A stretch of DNA of 64,000 nt from Tyto alba (Eukaryota > Chordata > Aves > Strigiformes > Tytonidae), in contig NW_024881324.1 in NCBI RefSeq assembly GCF_018691265.1, forward strand, positions 5,583,730 through 5,647,729. The letters are read 5' to 3'. The notes under the pieces were generated by a model. The model made no database searches. It was given only the letters and a program-made list of their open reading frames with translations, and had not been told where the DNA came from. Both the position numbers and the translations under genes were made by a program. Below are positions 35,864 to 47,300 of this stretch, in pieces; the first letter of the stretch is position 1, and each line of letters opens with the position of its first letter.

Positions 35864-38800
35864 AAAAGGCCATGCCTGCTCCAAATTCCCAGACGGTGAG
35901 TCACCCACGGTCCCTGGTGAACCTGCTGAGCCACGTGATAGAGGGTGAGGAAAGTTCACCCCACGGAGGGGTCAGGCAGGCTTGCCATGGGACCCTGTCT
36001 GGATTTAAAAAAACAAACCTGTTTCCTACCGCCATGCTCTAGCCTCGGACAGCAAGTAAACAACTCATGGAAGCTGGCGTTCAGTGCTAGCCATGCTTCT
36101 CCTGCTCCCTGCCTATATTTCCAGCCTGAGGGCTGCAGCAGCAAAGTGTCTGCTTTTCACCAACGCTTGTTATTTTATCCTTGCGGTATAGAAGCATGAT
36201 TACAATATTTTTTTATCTAGGCTGAGTAATCTATGTACATTACAGGGCTGTCATCTTAATTCGTAAACCACCCAAGCTCTCAGTCTGAAGTACAGGGTGT
36301 GGATGTGCTGTCTCCAGCAAAACCTAACAAGAACAGGCCTTTGAGGTCATAAGCAGCCAATTGGAAATTAGAGCATCCCCAAGGCTAAGGAAATTCAGAG
36401 GCGGTAAAAAGTTTCAGCTAAGCAAGAAAAAAGTCCAACTTGAAGAGGGTGTGCTACAAGGATGTTCTCGTCCCACAGCATTTGCCATCTTAGTAAGCGG
36501 CTTGTTAGAAGCGAAAAAGTTTGAAGGTGATGATATTTTGCACCACCTTCCCACTCTTGTAGGATATAGCAATGACATACGCAATTTGTTTTTGTTAGAA
36601 CATTATGGATGGTAATGTGTAAGGGTATCATATCATGCTATGAAGTGGGGAGCAGTTGTCATTAAAAGGGAATTTATTATCACATCTAAAGATGGCCCCA
36701 AAGTGCCTAGAATAACCTTTATAAGATGCAAGGTAGATCAGAAAGTTTGAGTGTTTGTTTTTCTGCTTATGCTGTAGAGGGATTTTAGTCTACCCTTCAG
36801 CCTGGATATGTGTTATCTTCATACCACTGATGTGTTATGAATCTAACTGGGGGCATTACCAAGTGACACCAAACCTAAATACCAGTGCTATCTCAGTGTC
36901 TGTGACACTGCTGTAGTACCAACCTGTAAAGTTCAGCCCAGGTCTGCTCAGCACTACTTGGCCTCAGTGTTCTACCTCTGTTCTTTGACATCTTGTTTAT
37001 CTTTTCAGAGCTTGCCCTGTGTTATGAATTGGGGGTGAGAGGAGTGGTAGTTGGTGGTGGTGTGGTGTGAATAGGTCCAGGACAGGGATACGAAGGGCTA
37101 GAGGGCCTGGGAGAAGGATACAACAAAGAGTCAACCTCCTCAGGCCATCCATGCACTGCATATTCCCACCATTCACATTGTCTGACCTACCCTCTCTTAC
37201 CACCTCCTCCCACAAGCCACCAAACTTTGTGCTGGTCTCCATGCTAGAACAACCTTCATGGGTCTGACTCTGATTTAAATTTCACTGAAATCAGGGTGGC
37301 AGAAGGATAAATGTTCCTCTGTTAACTCTCATGGACCTTGAAGTATAAACTCTTTAGAGGACAGCTGTGGGGAACAAGCTAGCGTACCATTTAAATAACT
37401 GCGGTGATTTACCCTCCTTGTAATCATGCATTGGTTTCATCATTACTATTTATTGAAGAACTAAATAAAATAAAAGTTTTGTCTTTAAGCTGAGTGGAAT
37501 TTTGTTTGGTTCCTTTACCACAGAGCACCACTTTCCACCATCTCCTCTCATAGGCAGGATTAGTGTGGATCTTGGTGAAAGGTGTGAGCTGCAGGCTGGG
37601 CATGCCAGAGATTTTCCACACAATGCCCACAAAGTTTCTGAGACTGATTGTGTTGTAGCTTTTTTTTTTTAACCAAATGTCAAAATGGGAAAAAATCAAG
37701 CTGTCAGTCTGCATACTGAGCCCTTCTTTGCAAAACAGAGGACCTTTATGAGGAAGCCAGCATTCACAGGACAGTATCATAGGTGTCCAGTGACGGGTAT
37801 GATGGGCATACAGGTTACCCCAAGGTTTCCCCTAGGGAAAGTCATGCCGGAAATCATGATTTCCATCTCCAAGGCTCATTCAATGCAGAAGATTTTCATT
37901 TTATTGATGAACATACAGTTTAATTTGAAGTCATTATACGGAGCCTTGCTTGTTGAATAGCCATTTTTAGAAAGCATTTGTAACATATGTGGGATAGTGG
38001 AATTTTGTTTTGGTTAGAGGCTTATGGAGGTGGTTTGTTTTTTTTTTTTTTTTTTTTCTTGACAAGTACAGCAACTCAAGCTGGATGGATTAGAGCACCT
38101 CAGTCATGTCATCGTTTATGTTGTCATGGACTGTCACAATGATTGGTATTCAGAAAGTATGTGATAAAATGTTTATGTGGAAAACTAATCTTTGTTTTGT
38201 ATTTTTTATTGACACTTACTGTGTTATATCCTATGCTGGTTTTGTGGAGGAAGGAGAGTGGGTTATTATGGTTTTAGCCATTTAGTTCTTACAGCTGGTC
38301 TGATTCTGGTCCTGCCGAGACCTTTGGGCATTTTACCACCCTTGTGAGCAGACCTGGAGCCAATACGTCTATGAATGCAATAAAAGAAACCCCAAGTCTA
38401 CAATGAGATCTGAGCAGGAGGAATTCCATCTCCATATATGAGACCTTGTTCATCTGCAAAACATGTCAGCGTTAAGCCAGATTTTGTGCAGAGCAGCTAA
38501 ATAAGAACAAGGCTTCTTTAATTTTGAGGTACTGCTTTAATACAATGTCAGCTGCTGTTTTTCAGAGTCTGGGAAGCACATCTGAACTGTTGGTACAGTT
38601 CATCTTGCTAAAGAGTGGCATTAAGCTCTAGCTCCACCTCCTCTCCTTGGAGAAAACAAGTTTCTACACTCTCCTTTGTTCATGTAAGGGTTAAAGACCA
38701 GCAGACCTCTGATACTGAACTTGGAGAAAATACAAAGGAGATATATTCTTTATTCTTATGCATAGTAAAAATTCTAATTACATTTTTCTCACATGCCAAT

Positions 38801-39873
38801 CTGATTCCAAATTAGATATGTTCCATTTTAAAGAAAGGCAAGGGAGCGTTTTGAAAATAGTTAATGACATTCATCCCAGACAATGAGCCCTCATCTCAGA
38901 TGAGGTAACCCACAGAAAGAGTAATTGTTTTCTCAATGTTGGTCCTTCACCCATCTCACCTGTTTTTAACCATGATGACAAATCCACTCATCAGAGGATG
39001 CGGGAGAAGCCTCTCAGCCTTTGGAGGGTAAGTTTACTTTGCAGCACTTGGCTGCACATGGTGATGCTTACTCTAAAGACTTTTTCACAGAAGGCTCTTA
39101 TGGCAGTCCCTGGGGTGTGAGAAAAAAGAAGGTGCAACTCAAGCACAGAGGAACAATAACAACTGCACACAACTTCTGCTTTCTTCCACAGGGGAAAAAA
39201 AAGAAGTGCTTAACTTTCACATACCTTCCACCACCTGACTTTCTCTCAGCATTTCCCCAGGCCATAAAGAAGGCTGAATTTAAAACAGAGGTTAAGAGAT
39301 GCCCTGGATCATATTTAAGCCTTGTTACCTGTCCCTGTGAAGATCTGTACTTTGTAACACGTAAGAGAAAGTGGACATCCTATTGGCCTCTCTCTTCCCC
39401 TGTCTTACCCTACATTAAGGGGATACAGATTTAGAAATGTGTAATTTTATACCTGTAAAAGAAATAGGGGTTGATATTATGTCTTCATCAAGCACAGAGA
39501 GGTCAGACTAGCAAGAGAGTTAATGTCCAGGATTACTGGAAACATTATCTAGAATAATGGCTTTCTAAAACCCACTTATCAAAGGATAGACGCCTGCAGC
39601 TGAGGCATTGCTGAAGACTAGACTCTGACACTGATGCATCCTACTGTGAGAGAGCAGTGGGACAACAAACATGAGAACGAGCTGGCATTGAGGACACGCT
39701 GTGTCACAGGCCTGTTCTTGCAAGTTGGTTTCTCCAGCCCAAGTGAAGCCTTAGACAAAGCAGCCTTCTTTGGAAAAACGAAAGAAGAGTCAAGTAAGTG
39801 TCCATTAAAAATTAGGCAGTGTTTCTTGATAATGGCTTCCTAGTCCAAATGAAAGTTAGCATTTTTTTCATAG
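35864..39873. other. Non-coding DNA between T25 tract and solo LTR
   Basis: Moderate GC at the start, then AT-rich. A T run lies near 38037-38057. Frames such as 36361-36615 (+), 37424-37780 (-) and 39021-39434 (+, 137 codons) lack recognisable domains and codon-level signs of selection that I can see. Confidence 0.5.
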
Positions 39874-39878
39874 GTATG
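39874..39878. repeat. Target-site duplication, left copy (GTATG)
   Basis: Identical to 40916-40920 on the other side of the solo LTR. A perfect 5-bp duplication marks this as a retroviral-type insertion. Confidence 0.9.
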
Positions 39879-40915
39879 TGTCATGGTTTGAGCTCGGAGG
39901 GCAACTGAGCACCACTCAGCCACTCACACATCCCTGCTCTCTCAGCAATGAAAAGGGACAAATAAACCAGGTTTGGGATTTGAGATAGGACTGGGAGGGG
40001 CAAATCACCCATTATGGTCACAAGCAAAAGGCAGACTCGTTAGGGGAAGAAAAAAAGAACATACTTTTAACAGAGTATGACAGTGAGAAGCACTGCCACA
40101 TCTTGCGAACACCTTCCCCCCACCCCTCCCTTCTTCCCAGGCTCAGCTCTGCTCCCAATATCCCTGCACAGGGGCAGGGAATGGGGGGTGCAGTCAGTGC
40201 TGCTGCTTCTGCCATCTTCAGTGGGGGGAGCTTCTGGAACTTCTTCCCCCTGCTCCATTGTGGTCCCCATCTCACAGCAGACAGTCCTCCACAAACTTTC
40301 TCTGACATGAGTTCCTCCCATGGGCCACAACATTTCCTTACACTGCTCCAGTGTGGGTCACCAACTTTCTCCAAGTGGAGTTCCTCCCACGGCTGCAGCC
40401 CTTCCCGAGCTGCTCCGGCATGGGACACCCTCGCATGCTGCAATCCTCCCAGCGCTGAATTACAGCAGCAGGGCTGCCTTTTCCCACAAGACCCCGGCCT
40501 TCTACGGGCACAGTCACCTTGCTCAACAATGCGAAACACCTCACAGGCCATAAATCAGTGTCTGCCCCACCGTAGATCTCCATGGGTGGCAGGGGGGGCC
40601 GCCCTGCCGTCTCACCACAGGATACAGGGGGGTCTCTGCTCCGGCATACCTCCCCCCTCCTTTCTTCCTCCGTTCCTCCACTGACCTTGGTGTTCACGCA
40701 GCTGCAGCAACTCCTCCTCACCAGTCCCACTGCCTGTCACCACGTCCCTTCTTAAATACGTTATCGTAGAGGCGCAGCTGATGGGCTCAGTTTTGGTGCA
40801 GAGGTGGAGCTGACTTGGGGATGGGGGAGCTTCGAGAAGCTTCTCACAGGAGGCTACCCCTGGAGCCCCCTCCCCTGCTACCAAAAATACCCACCACTCA
40901 CTCAAACCCAGGACA
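39879..40915 (-). mobile_element. Solo LTR of an ERVL-type retrovirus (1037 bp)
   Basis: Ends are TG...CA (TGTCATGGTTTG at 39879; CCCAGGACA to 40915), flanked by a perfect GTATG duplication. The terminal bases match those of the proviral LTR at 24141-24725 in the same relative order, so I place it on the minus strand. The first 70 bases or so are recognisably related, but the rest is a different, longer family. A TATA-like GTATTTAAG lies near 40754-40762 (minus). The sequence is GC-rich and contains degenerate internal repeats at 40251-40418. No internal viral genes are present, consistent with LTR-LTR recombination. Frames of 193 codons (+) and 177 codons (-) inside it are not genes. Confidence 0.92.
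40251..40418 (-). repeat. Degenerate internal tandem repeats in the solo LTR
   Basis: The word TGCTCC recurs at 40251, 40345 and 40411. Each interval carries a similar block: ACTTTCTCTGACATGAG then TTCCTCCCATGG (about 40295-40323), and ACTTTCTCCAAGTGGAG then TTCCTCCCACGG (about 40364-40392). Unit lengths are about 94 and 66 bp, so the copies differ by indels. This lies downstream of the TATA-like site in LTR orientation. Confidence 0.7.
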
Positions 40916-40920
40916 GTATG
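40916..40920. repeat. Target-site duplication, right copy (GTATG)
   Basis: Directly follows the LTR end and is identical to 39874-39878. Confidence 0.9.
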
Positions 40921-42638
40921 GTTTCTCACTGGCCATCTTGGCATACAGTGGTTCTTTATGTCCACTAAGTAAGATTTGATATGTCTACACTGGAATTATT
41001 TTTCATATCTGGGATTTAGATTACTGTATATATATGTGTAGAAATTATGCCTAAGAGCCTAGACTAAAATTCAGCATCCAAGAAACAGGAAAAATAGTGT
41101 TCCAACTACAGTCTGTCCTCTGCCTCACCTCTTCAACGACACTGCTCATATGGTGAAAAGTTCTGTTCAGTGTGCATTATTTACTCCTTGCTGTACCTTT
41201 TCTTCTAAGGAGGTGAACCTATTGCAGATCTCAGCTGCACCTCTTCCCAAAACAAAGTAATTTTAAATTTACTTGCAAATCAGTTTTTCAGCTGTAACGT
41301 GTTCATGAGTTCATGGGTAATAGTGCTCCTTGCTTTGAGCATCTAAGCCTCAAAAAACAAAGACACAATTATCCTCTTTCTTGATGATTCTGGAGCCACA
41401 AAAGATAGTTTAAACTTCCAGAATCCTCTTCTGCCAAAGCACTATACGAAGTATGAACCACAGATAAACTCCCCATTATACTGTAATATGGGTCTGAATT
41501 CTCCTGAACAGAAAATATTTAAGTGGCCATGGGAAAACCGGGTACTCAGAACCTTTCATAAGAAGAGTGCATTTATATATGACTTGTGTTTCCTTTTTAA
41601 CGAACAAAATGGTCAGCAAAGACAGAAACTGAAATTCTACTTCATTCCGAGTAACACCCAATTTGCCTATTATGTTACAGATCTCTCCCACATTTATGAT
41701 TCAATTTAGGAGATAATGTCAATGAAATTGAACATTGTGACTGGATAATAGACAGCTGCTGAAAGATAAATGCTGAAGAGATGTATTTTCAGAGAAAAAT
41801 TCTATTTTTTTAATGATGAAAGTTTGGTTCCATTACAGCTATTGCTGTTATACCAACTGAGATGATATTGTTTGTGCAATGCAATAAATTATTTTCTTCT
41901 ATTCATGACGAGCAAAAAGAAAATATTTGCTTTTATACTTCATTGTGTTTGATTGAAAATCTACATTCTTGTTAGCCAAAAGATGGAGCAAGTCAGTGAG
42001 AACTTAGTCTGTATTTCAACTCTCCAGATACCTCTTTAATAACCTGTTCCATCTCCTTTTATAATTACCTAAACATCCATCATATAGATCAACCTCTTGA
42101 ACTATCTGAACCAAGGGATCAGTTAGAACTGCAGTAACGTTCAGTTCAGGATCTGTCCAAGACATTTGCAGGCTAACACTGAGTTTATCTGATATACTTG
42201 CTACAAAGATAGGACAAAAGGAAAAGTAAGGTTAAACACCAAACACTGTGGTTTCAAAGTTCCAATGTTTAAAACAATGAAAAATTAAATAGGTTGGAAA
42301 AATTAATTCAGACCCTTTATGCATGTGCTTTATACTATGTCTGTTTTGTTTTGTATTATAACAACTTGACCTCACATTGTCATTTGCCATCTCTGCTCCT
42401 TTCCCTCTCTCTCTGTCTTCCTTTTTGTTTTTTTCCCCTAGTCTAATTTATTATTCAATCTTTCCTTCATTTCTTTCTTCCTCATCCTTTAGTGTTCACT
42501 GCAGCCTGCACAAGGAGTCTCCAGGGTTTCACTTCTCATGTCTAGGCACTGTGATAGCCAACCAGTGAAATGGCAGATCCACATTAACTTCTGCCTTCCT
42601 TTCTCATATGTTACTCAGTCGCTTTGTTGCTATAAAAA
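40921..42638. other. Non-coding AT-rich DNA, nothing recognised
   Basis: Frames at 41476-41709 on both strands are mirror artefacts of the same low-stop region. A pyrimidine-rich stretch lies at about 42390-42490. No gene, RNA or repeat family recognised. Confidence 0.5.
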
Positions 42639-42662
42639 ATATATATATATATATATATATAT
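42639..42662. repeat. (AT)n dinucleotide run
   Basis: About twelve alternating AT units after an A run. A simple repeat prone to length change and to local melting. Confidence 0.95.
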
Positions 42663-42946
42663 TAGTATATTTCACATTACACACCATGATACTGAAAAAC
42701 TATGTAGATGTTTGGTTGCCTTCTCAGCCAACTAGTTAAACAGAATCACTCTATGTCTGATGGCAGTTATAGACTCGCTGAAAGGCAAAAAGAAAGACTG
42801 CAGATGTTTACATCCTTTCATTTGTGTTAGGTTTACTTGGCCTTGTTGGGATGGTTATTACTTGTTTGTGAATATTTCAGTTAAAATGCAGACTGCAGAA
42901 CAAAATGTTTGCTACCAAAATATGATACAGTCTTTTCTGAATATTT

Positions 42947-43002
42947 CTACTACTACTAATAATAATAGTAATAATAATAATAATAACAACAACAACAACA
43001 AT
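42947..43002. repeat. Triplet microsatellite in three phases (CTA, ATA, ACA)
   Basis: CTACTACTACTA passes into AATAATAATAGTAATAATAATAATAA and then into CAACAACAACAACAA, all with a 3-bp period. One G interrupts the middle block. The poly-Asn frame that runs through it is an artefact. Confidence 0.95.
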
Positions 43003-44190
43003 ATGAAGGTTGTACCACATCTTGGAAAAGTACACTTGAGTGTTGCTCAGTATCCAGCAGGGTTTATGGAAAGACTGATAAGCCTTCAGTAAAAAAATCT
43101 TAAAATATATAAACAAGTATTCAATGGAAAAGGGTATACAGCTTGTTGTTCTCATCAATTTTGTGTAAGAAGTCAGCTATAATACAAATATTTAATCTGT
43201 GGCTGTATCCAGGGGGCTTCACATGCTGTGTACAGGGCACAAAAGGTAAATTCAGATTTAAAAATTCTACTATAATTTCCCACATCAATAGGGATTACAT
43301 GGGATGTGTCTACCCAATGTGTTTATATTCTTTGACCATCTTTAATGGCCACATAATTTCATATGGATATAGTATCTATAAAAATATTCCGAATCTTGTG
43401 AAAAGAAAAAGAATGCATAATTTACTAAAGAACACCAAAGGGAAGTTGCAATCTTTGTCAGCATTTTAAAATTATTAATAAAAAAGTGTCTTTGGAGATT
43501 GCAAGCACCCTTGGCAGTAAAGGGGCTTGATGATTTTTTTTTTCTTCAGTGCAATGAAAACAAATGATTTCTATGGGGAATATTCTTAATTCAGTGCTGC
43601 AGATTCTATTACCTAAACCAATAGTGTTTTTTGATGCAATGAAGTCAAGATATTCATAGGAATTAAATTTGTTCATAAAGTTTCCACAAAGAAACAAAAC
43701 AACAGGAAATGCATAATGCATGTGTTTCACAGGGAAAGAAACACATTTTATTTACTTGTAAAAGGAAAGAAAAATGTAAGTTGTAAAGTAGCCTCTGTAA
43801 TATTGGATAAAATTAAGTGTTATTAAAAGAGGGTGTGAATTGGAGACATAAGGTTCAGGAAAGAAAACCACTGAAACTGCAGAAAAAAACCTTTTGATGT
43901 CTGGTATAGAAAAAGCAGAAGACTGGAGGATGTGGTTTACAATGTTTTATATGAAATATTTTCTGTCAATGAGAGCAGTGAGTTCATTTTTAGAAACATG
44001 TAAAGTGATATTACTGCTTATCCATTTCATCAAATTAGTTATATAATTACAAAATATTTTGAAGTGAGGCACTCTAGTTCAAAATCTACAGAATGTTATT
44101 ATTTTGGTTCTTTTATATTGTAGGTTTATATACTGAATTTACTGAATTTACAATTGTTTCCTAATATTGCATTGTGTTGACTGCTCAGTG
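43003..44190. other. Non-coding AT-rich DNA, nothing recognised
   Basis: No recognisable protein or repeat. Contains a short tandem ACTGAATTTACTGAATTT near 44132-44149 just before the CR1 relic. Confidence 0.5.
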
Positions 44191-44360
44191 AATAATAGAA
44201 TAAACGAAACTGGAAAGTAAGTCTGGAGATCATATAGTCCATCCCCCCTGCTCCAAGCAGGGCTATCTTCAAAGTTACAGCAGGTTGCTCAGGGCTTTGC
44301 TCAGTTGAGCTTTGAAATTCTCCAGGGATGGAGATTCCACAGCCTCTGTGGCAGAACCAT
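44191..44360 (-). mobile_element. CR1 LINE 3'-end relic
   Basis: The + strand reads AATAATAGAATAAACGAAACTGG, then GGAGATCATATAGTCCATCC, then CCTGCTCCAAGCAGGG, a segment with CAGGTTGCTCAGGGC, and CTCCAGGGATGGAGATTCC followed by CACAGCCTCTGTGGCAG. This is the familiar layout of the reverse complement of a CR1 3' end, with the ATTCTATG-type terminal repeat at the low-coordinate end. CR1 is the main LINE of birds and other reptiles. It is diverged and about 170 bp long, as expected for a 5'-truncated copy. Confidence 0.8.
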
Positions 44361-47300
44361 GATGATATCATAGTAGTATTCAAAGACATGTCTGTTTTTT
44401 AGAAATATGTGGAGTCTGTGTCTGAATTCCAACTTTAAATTCTGTTTATGTGCCACCTAGAGATGTACAAGTCTTGAATTTCTTGCTCCCAGGTCAGTAT
44501 GTTGACTGTATCTCAGGTATTTTTCAGCATTTTAATGACATATATGTGAAAGACACATAAATAGATAAAGAAAATAATACCCTTAAGATACATTCAATGT
44601 GTACAGCAATGTGAGGATGAATTCATTTCTGTAATGCTGAATATGTTTATTATTGTATCAAAGCATTTAAAATTATCAATAACTATACCGAGTAGTATCT
44701 CCTATGGACCAAGTTAGTTATTTGAAGTCCTTTCCCTCTTCTTGAAGTAATAAGTAAAGTTTAATTTCAACGAACAATTTACCAGAAAATGCTCAGTTTT
44801 ACTCTTTTTTTTTTTTTTTTTTTCCTAAAGGAAAGTGAAAAATCCTGCTTTTCTCCCAGATATGTAAAGAATCCATAAGCACTGGTGTGGATTCCAAGTC
44901 CCTCAGTTGACTAAACTTTCTTTAAACTCACTTAAATTAATTAACTTTGTCTCATTAATTGGTAAGTGGTGGAGAAGAATCTAGGCTATTCTTTGATAAA
45001 CAATATTTTTGATGTTTGAAAGAATATCTGTATCTTTGAAAGATGGTGTGCATTATTGTAGACACAGATTTGGAAGATCTATTTTGGAGGTGATGAGGAA
45101 AGACAAACCAAATGGTGATAAGTTTTGTAGGCACTGAAGAGAAGTTAAAGCCTATGAATTTTTATTTTAGTGGAGGTGTAGGAGATATTGCACTAGCTAG
45201 AGCTCCTTCTGCTGAAAATATCAAGTGCATAGAAGGTGGTGAGTTTGCTTTTTAGTATCCACCCTAAATTCAAACAGCAAGATTAAACTTGACTGCAATG
45301 TGCATGCAAAGCATGTATCTCCTATAAACAGGTAATGTGCTCGGAGTGCTGCAGCAGACCAAGGTTACACTGCTCACCCCTCAAGAAAGAATTTAACTTG
45401 GTGGTGGTGGGTTTGGTTTTTCTATTTTGGGTTTGATTTTTGTTTCTTTTATTTTAAAGCTGCTCTGTTATTGTGAAACCCTAATGGCCTTCCTATCACT
45501 CAGGTAGCCAGAATGTGTGATGTTATCCATTGTGACAATGCTATTAATTCACTGCAACAATAAACCATGACTATCTGAAGCACGCACGCTGCATGATGAA
45601 ATTCATATGATTACATTAATTAATAATGGGGGGGTTTATCTGCCTTTCTTAGTTGTTTTTTCAAACAGCTCTTCACGAAAATTTCAAGTGTCTCCTACTC
45701 AATAACAAGCCATAACTCCTTGTAGGTGCTTCTGTTTTCTTATCATACATGGTATAAAGAATGATCTGCTTTTTCTCTTTCTCCTGTTTTTTTAATGACT
45801 GTAATTACTACTTGAAATCTTTATTCACCTTCTTGTGATAAAGCACCTAAAACTATAAAATCTCTTAAAATTAAACACTGTTTATATTAATGAAGCAGAC
45901 CAAGATGGTGTTTAGCTATTGACACTAGCATGATCCATTCTGCTAAACAGAGAGCTGGGTTCTCTATCTTTCTGCATGTATTTAGTGAACCATTGACCCA
46001 ACTACAACTTTTGCTTCAGTTTCTTGAAGGATAGCTTTGCTCACTTCAGTGACTACACAATCTATCCAATCTGGCCTGTATCAAGGGAAGAAATTCCTTT
46101 GTAGTGGTGCTACAAAAGAGAATTTGAATGAAGTGGCCTCGCAATTGCTCTGAATCGCCCTTCATTAATTACCGGTAGGGCTCCCAGATTTCCCTCTGAG
46201 ATTTCCTGGGAAAAAAAATAAGTCCCGAGAGCTCTACATTTTTCTGGCTTACCTACAACATATGCGACCTACCAAGGCTTGTGCTATGGAAACAGTATGT
46301 TCATTGTCATTAAGTACAGTGCATGTCAAACAATTCAGACCTACTCTGCAGATGATCAACTTAGTAATATGATTTGCATGCAAGGTTTAGCATAATGCAA
46401 ACATGTAAAGATTTGTCATCTGAAAAATGCAGCAGAGTCATTGACTTTGACTTAAAGGATCTAAAACAAAGCCTCCAAAGTCAGCAAGGAAAGAAGGTGC
46501 TTTGTATGACATTATCAGCCTGATCCACCTCTTTGTGAAGATACTTGCAAAGATTCTCACTCATTTCAGTTACGGATGACTACCTGCACATCGCCTTCCA
46601 CAAACAGAACATGAGCATAGTTTCACTGTCTAAGTCAGTAGTGGTACCTAAAAGGTGATATGTACATTCCTTCTAATATGATGATATCAATATCCAATAT
46701 CCCCAGGCAAACACATCTGTCTAGGTATAGGGGTCACTCTTGTTAGCAAAAGTTTGTTATTCTTTCTGTTGTTTTGGGTTTTTTTCTCTCTGATGAATAT
46801 ATTGCAATTTTCAACAAAAAGAAAATGTACAGATCAGTGTTTCCTACAATCCCCCTCAAAGGAGCTTCATAGGGAACCCAAAAGTTTAGATGAAAATTAC
46901 CTGGGTAAACCTTCACTATTCTGCCAAATGTCTTTAGAGTGGCAAACAGTGAATGCCACTATACACACCAGCAATGGCATAGTAAAGTATAGATTATCAC
47001 AGTTCCATGATCAGGGGAAAACCGGATGCTGAATTATACTCTTCACTGTAAATTTCAGGAAGATTTATAGTCCTTTTTCTATACTTTATCAAAAACAGCT
47101 GGTCATGACTATACAACGACAAAGACCCAGGCTCTAAAAATATTCTAACTGCAGTTTATACTCCAATTTAACAAATAAATAATAACTTCAACTATCCCAT
47201 GTATTAATTATGTCACAGCTTCTTGTCCTTATAAGGGTCTGAGAGATGGCACGGCAATGCAGACTACCAGGCTGCTTTATCCTCACTTCTTGAGTTTGGA

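Noticed and set aside
39021..39434. A 137-codon + strand frame
   Set aside because: No ATG at its start, no recognisable domain, no splice context; treated as chance.
40018..40684. Frames of 193 (+) and 177 (-) codons, among the longest in the window
   Set aside because: Both lie wholly inside the solo LTR, overlap each other antisense, and reflect its GC-rich low-stop composition.
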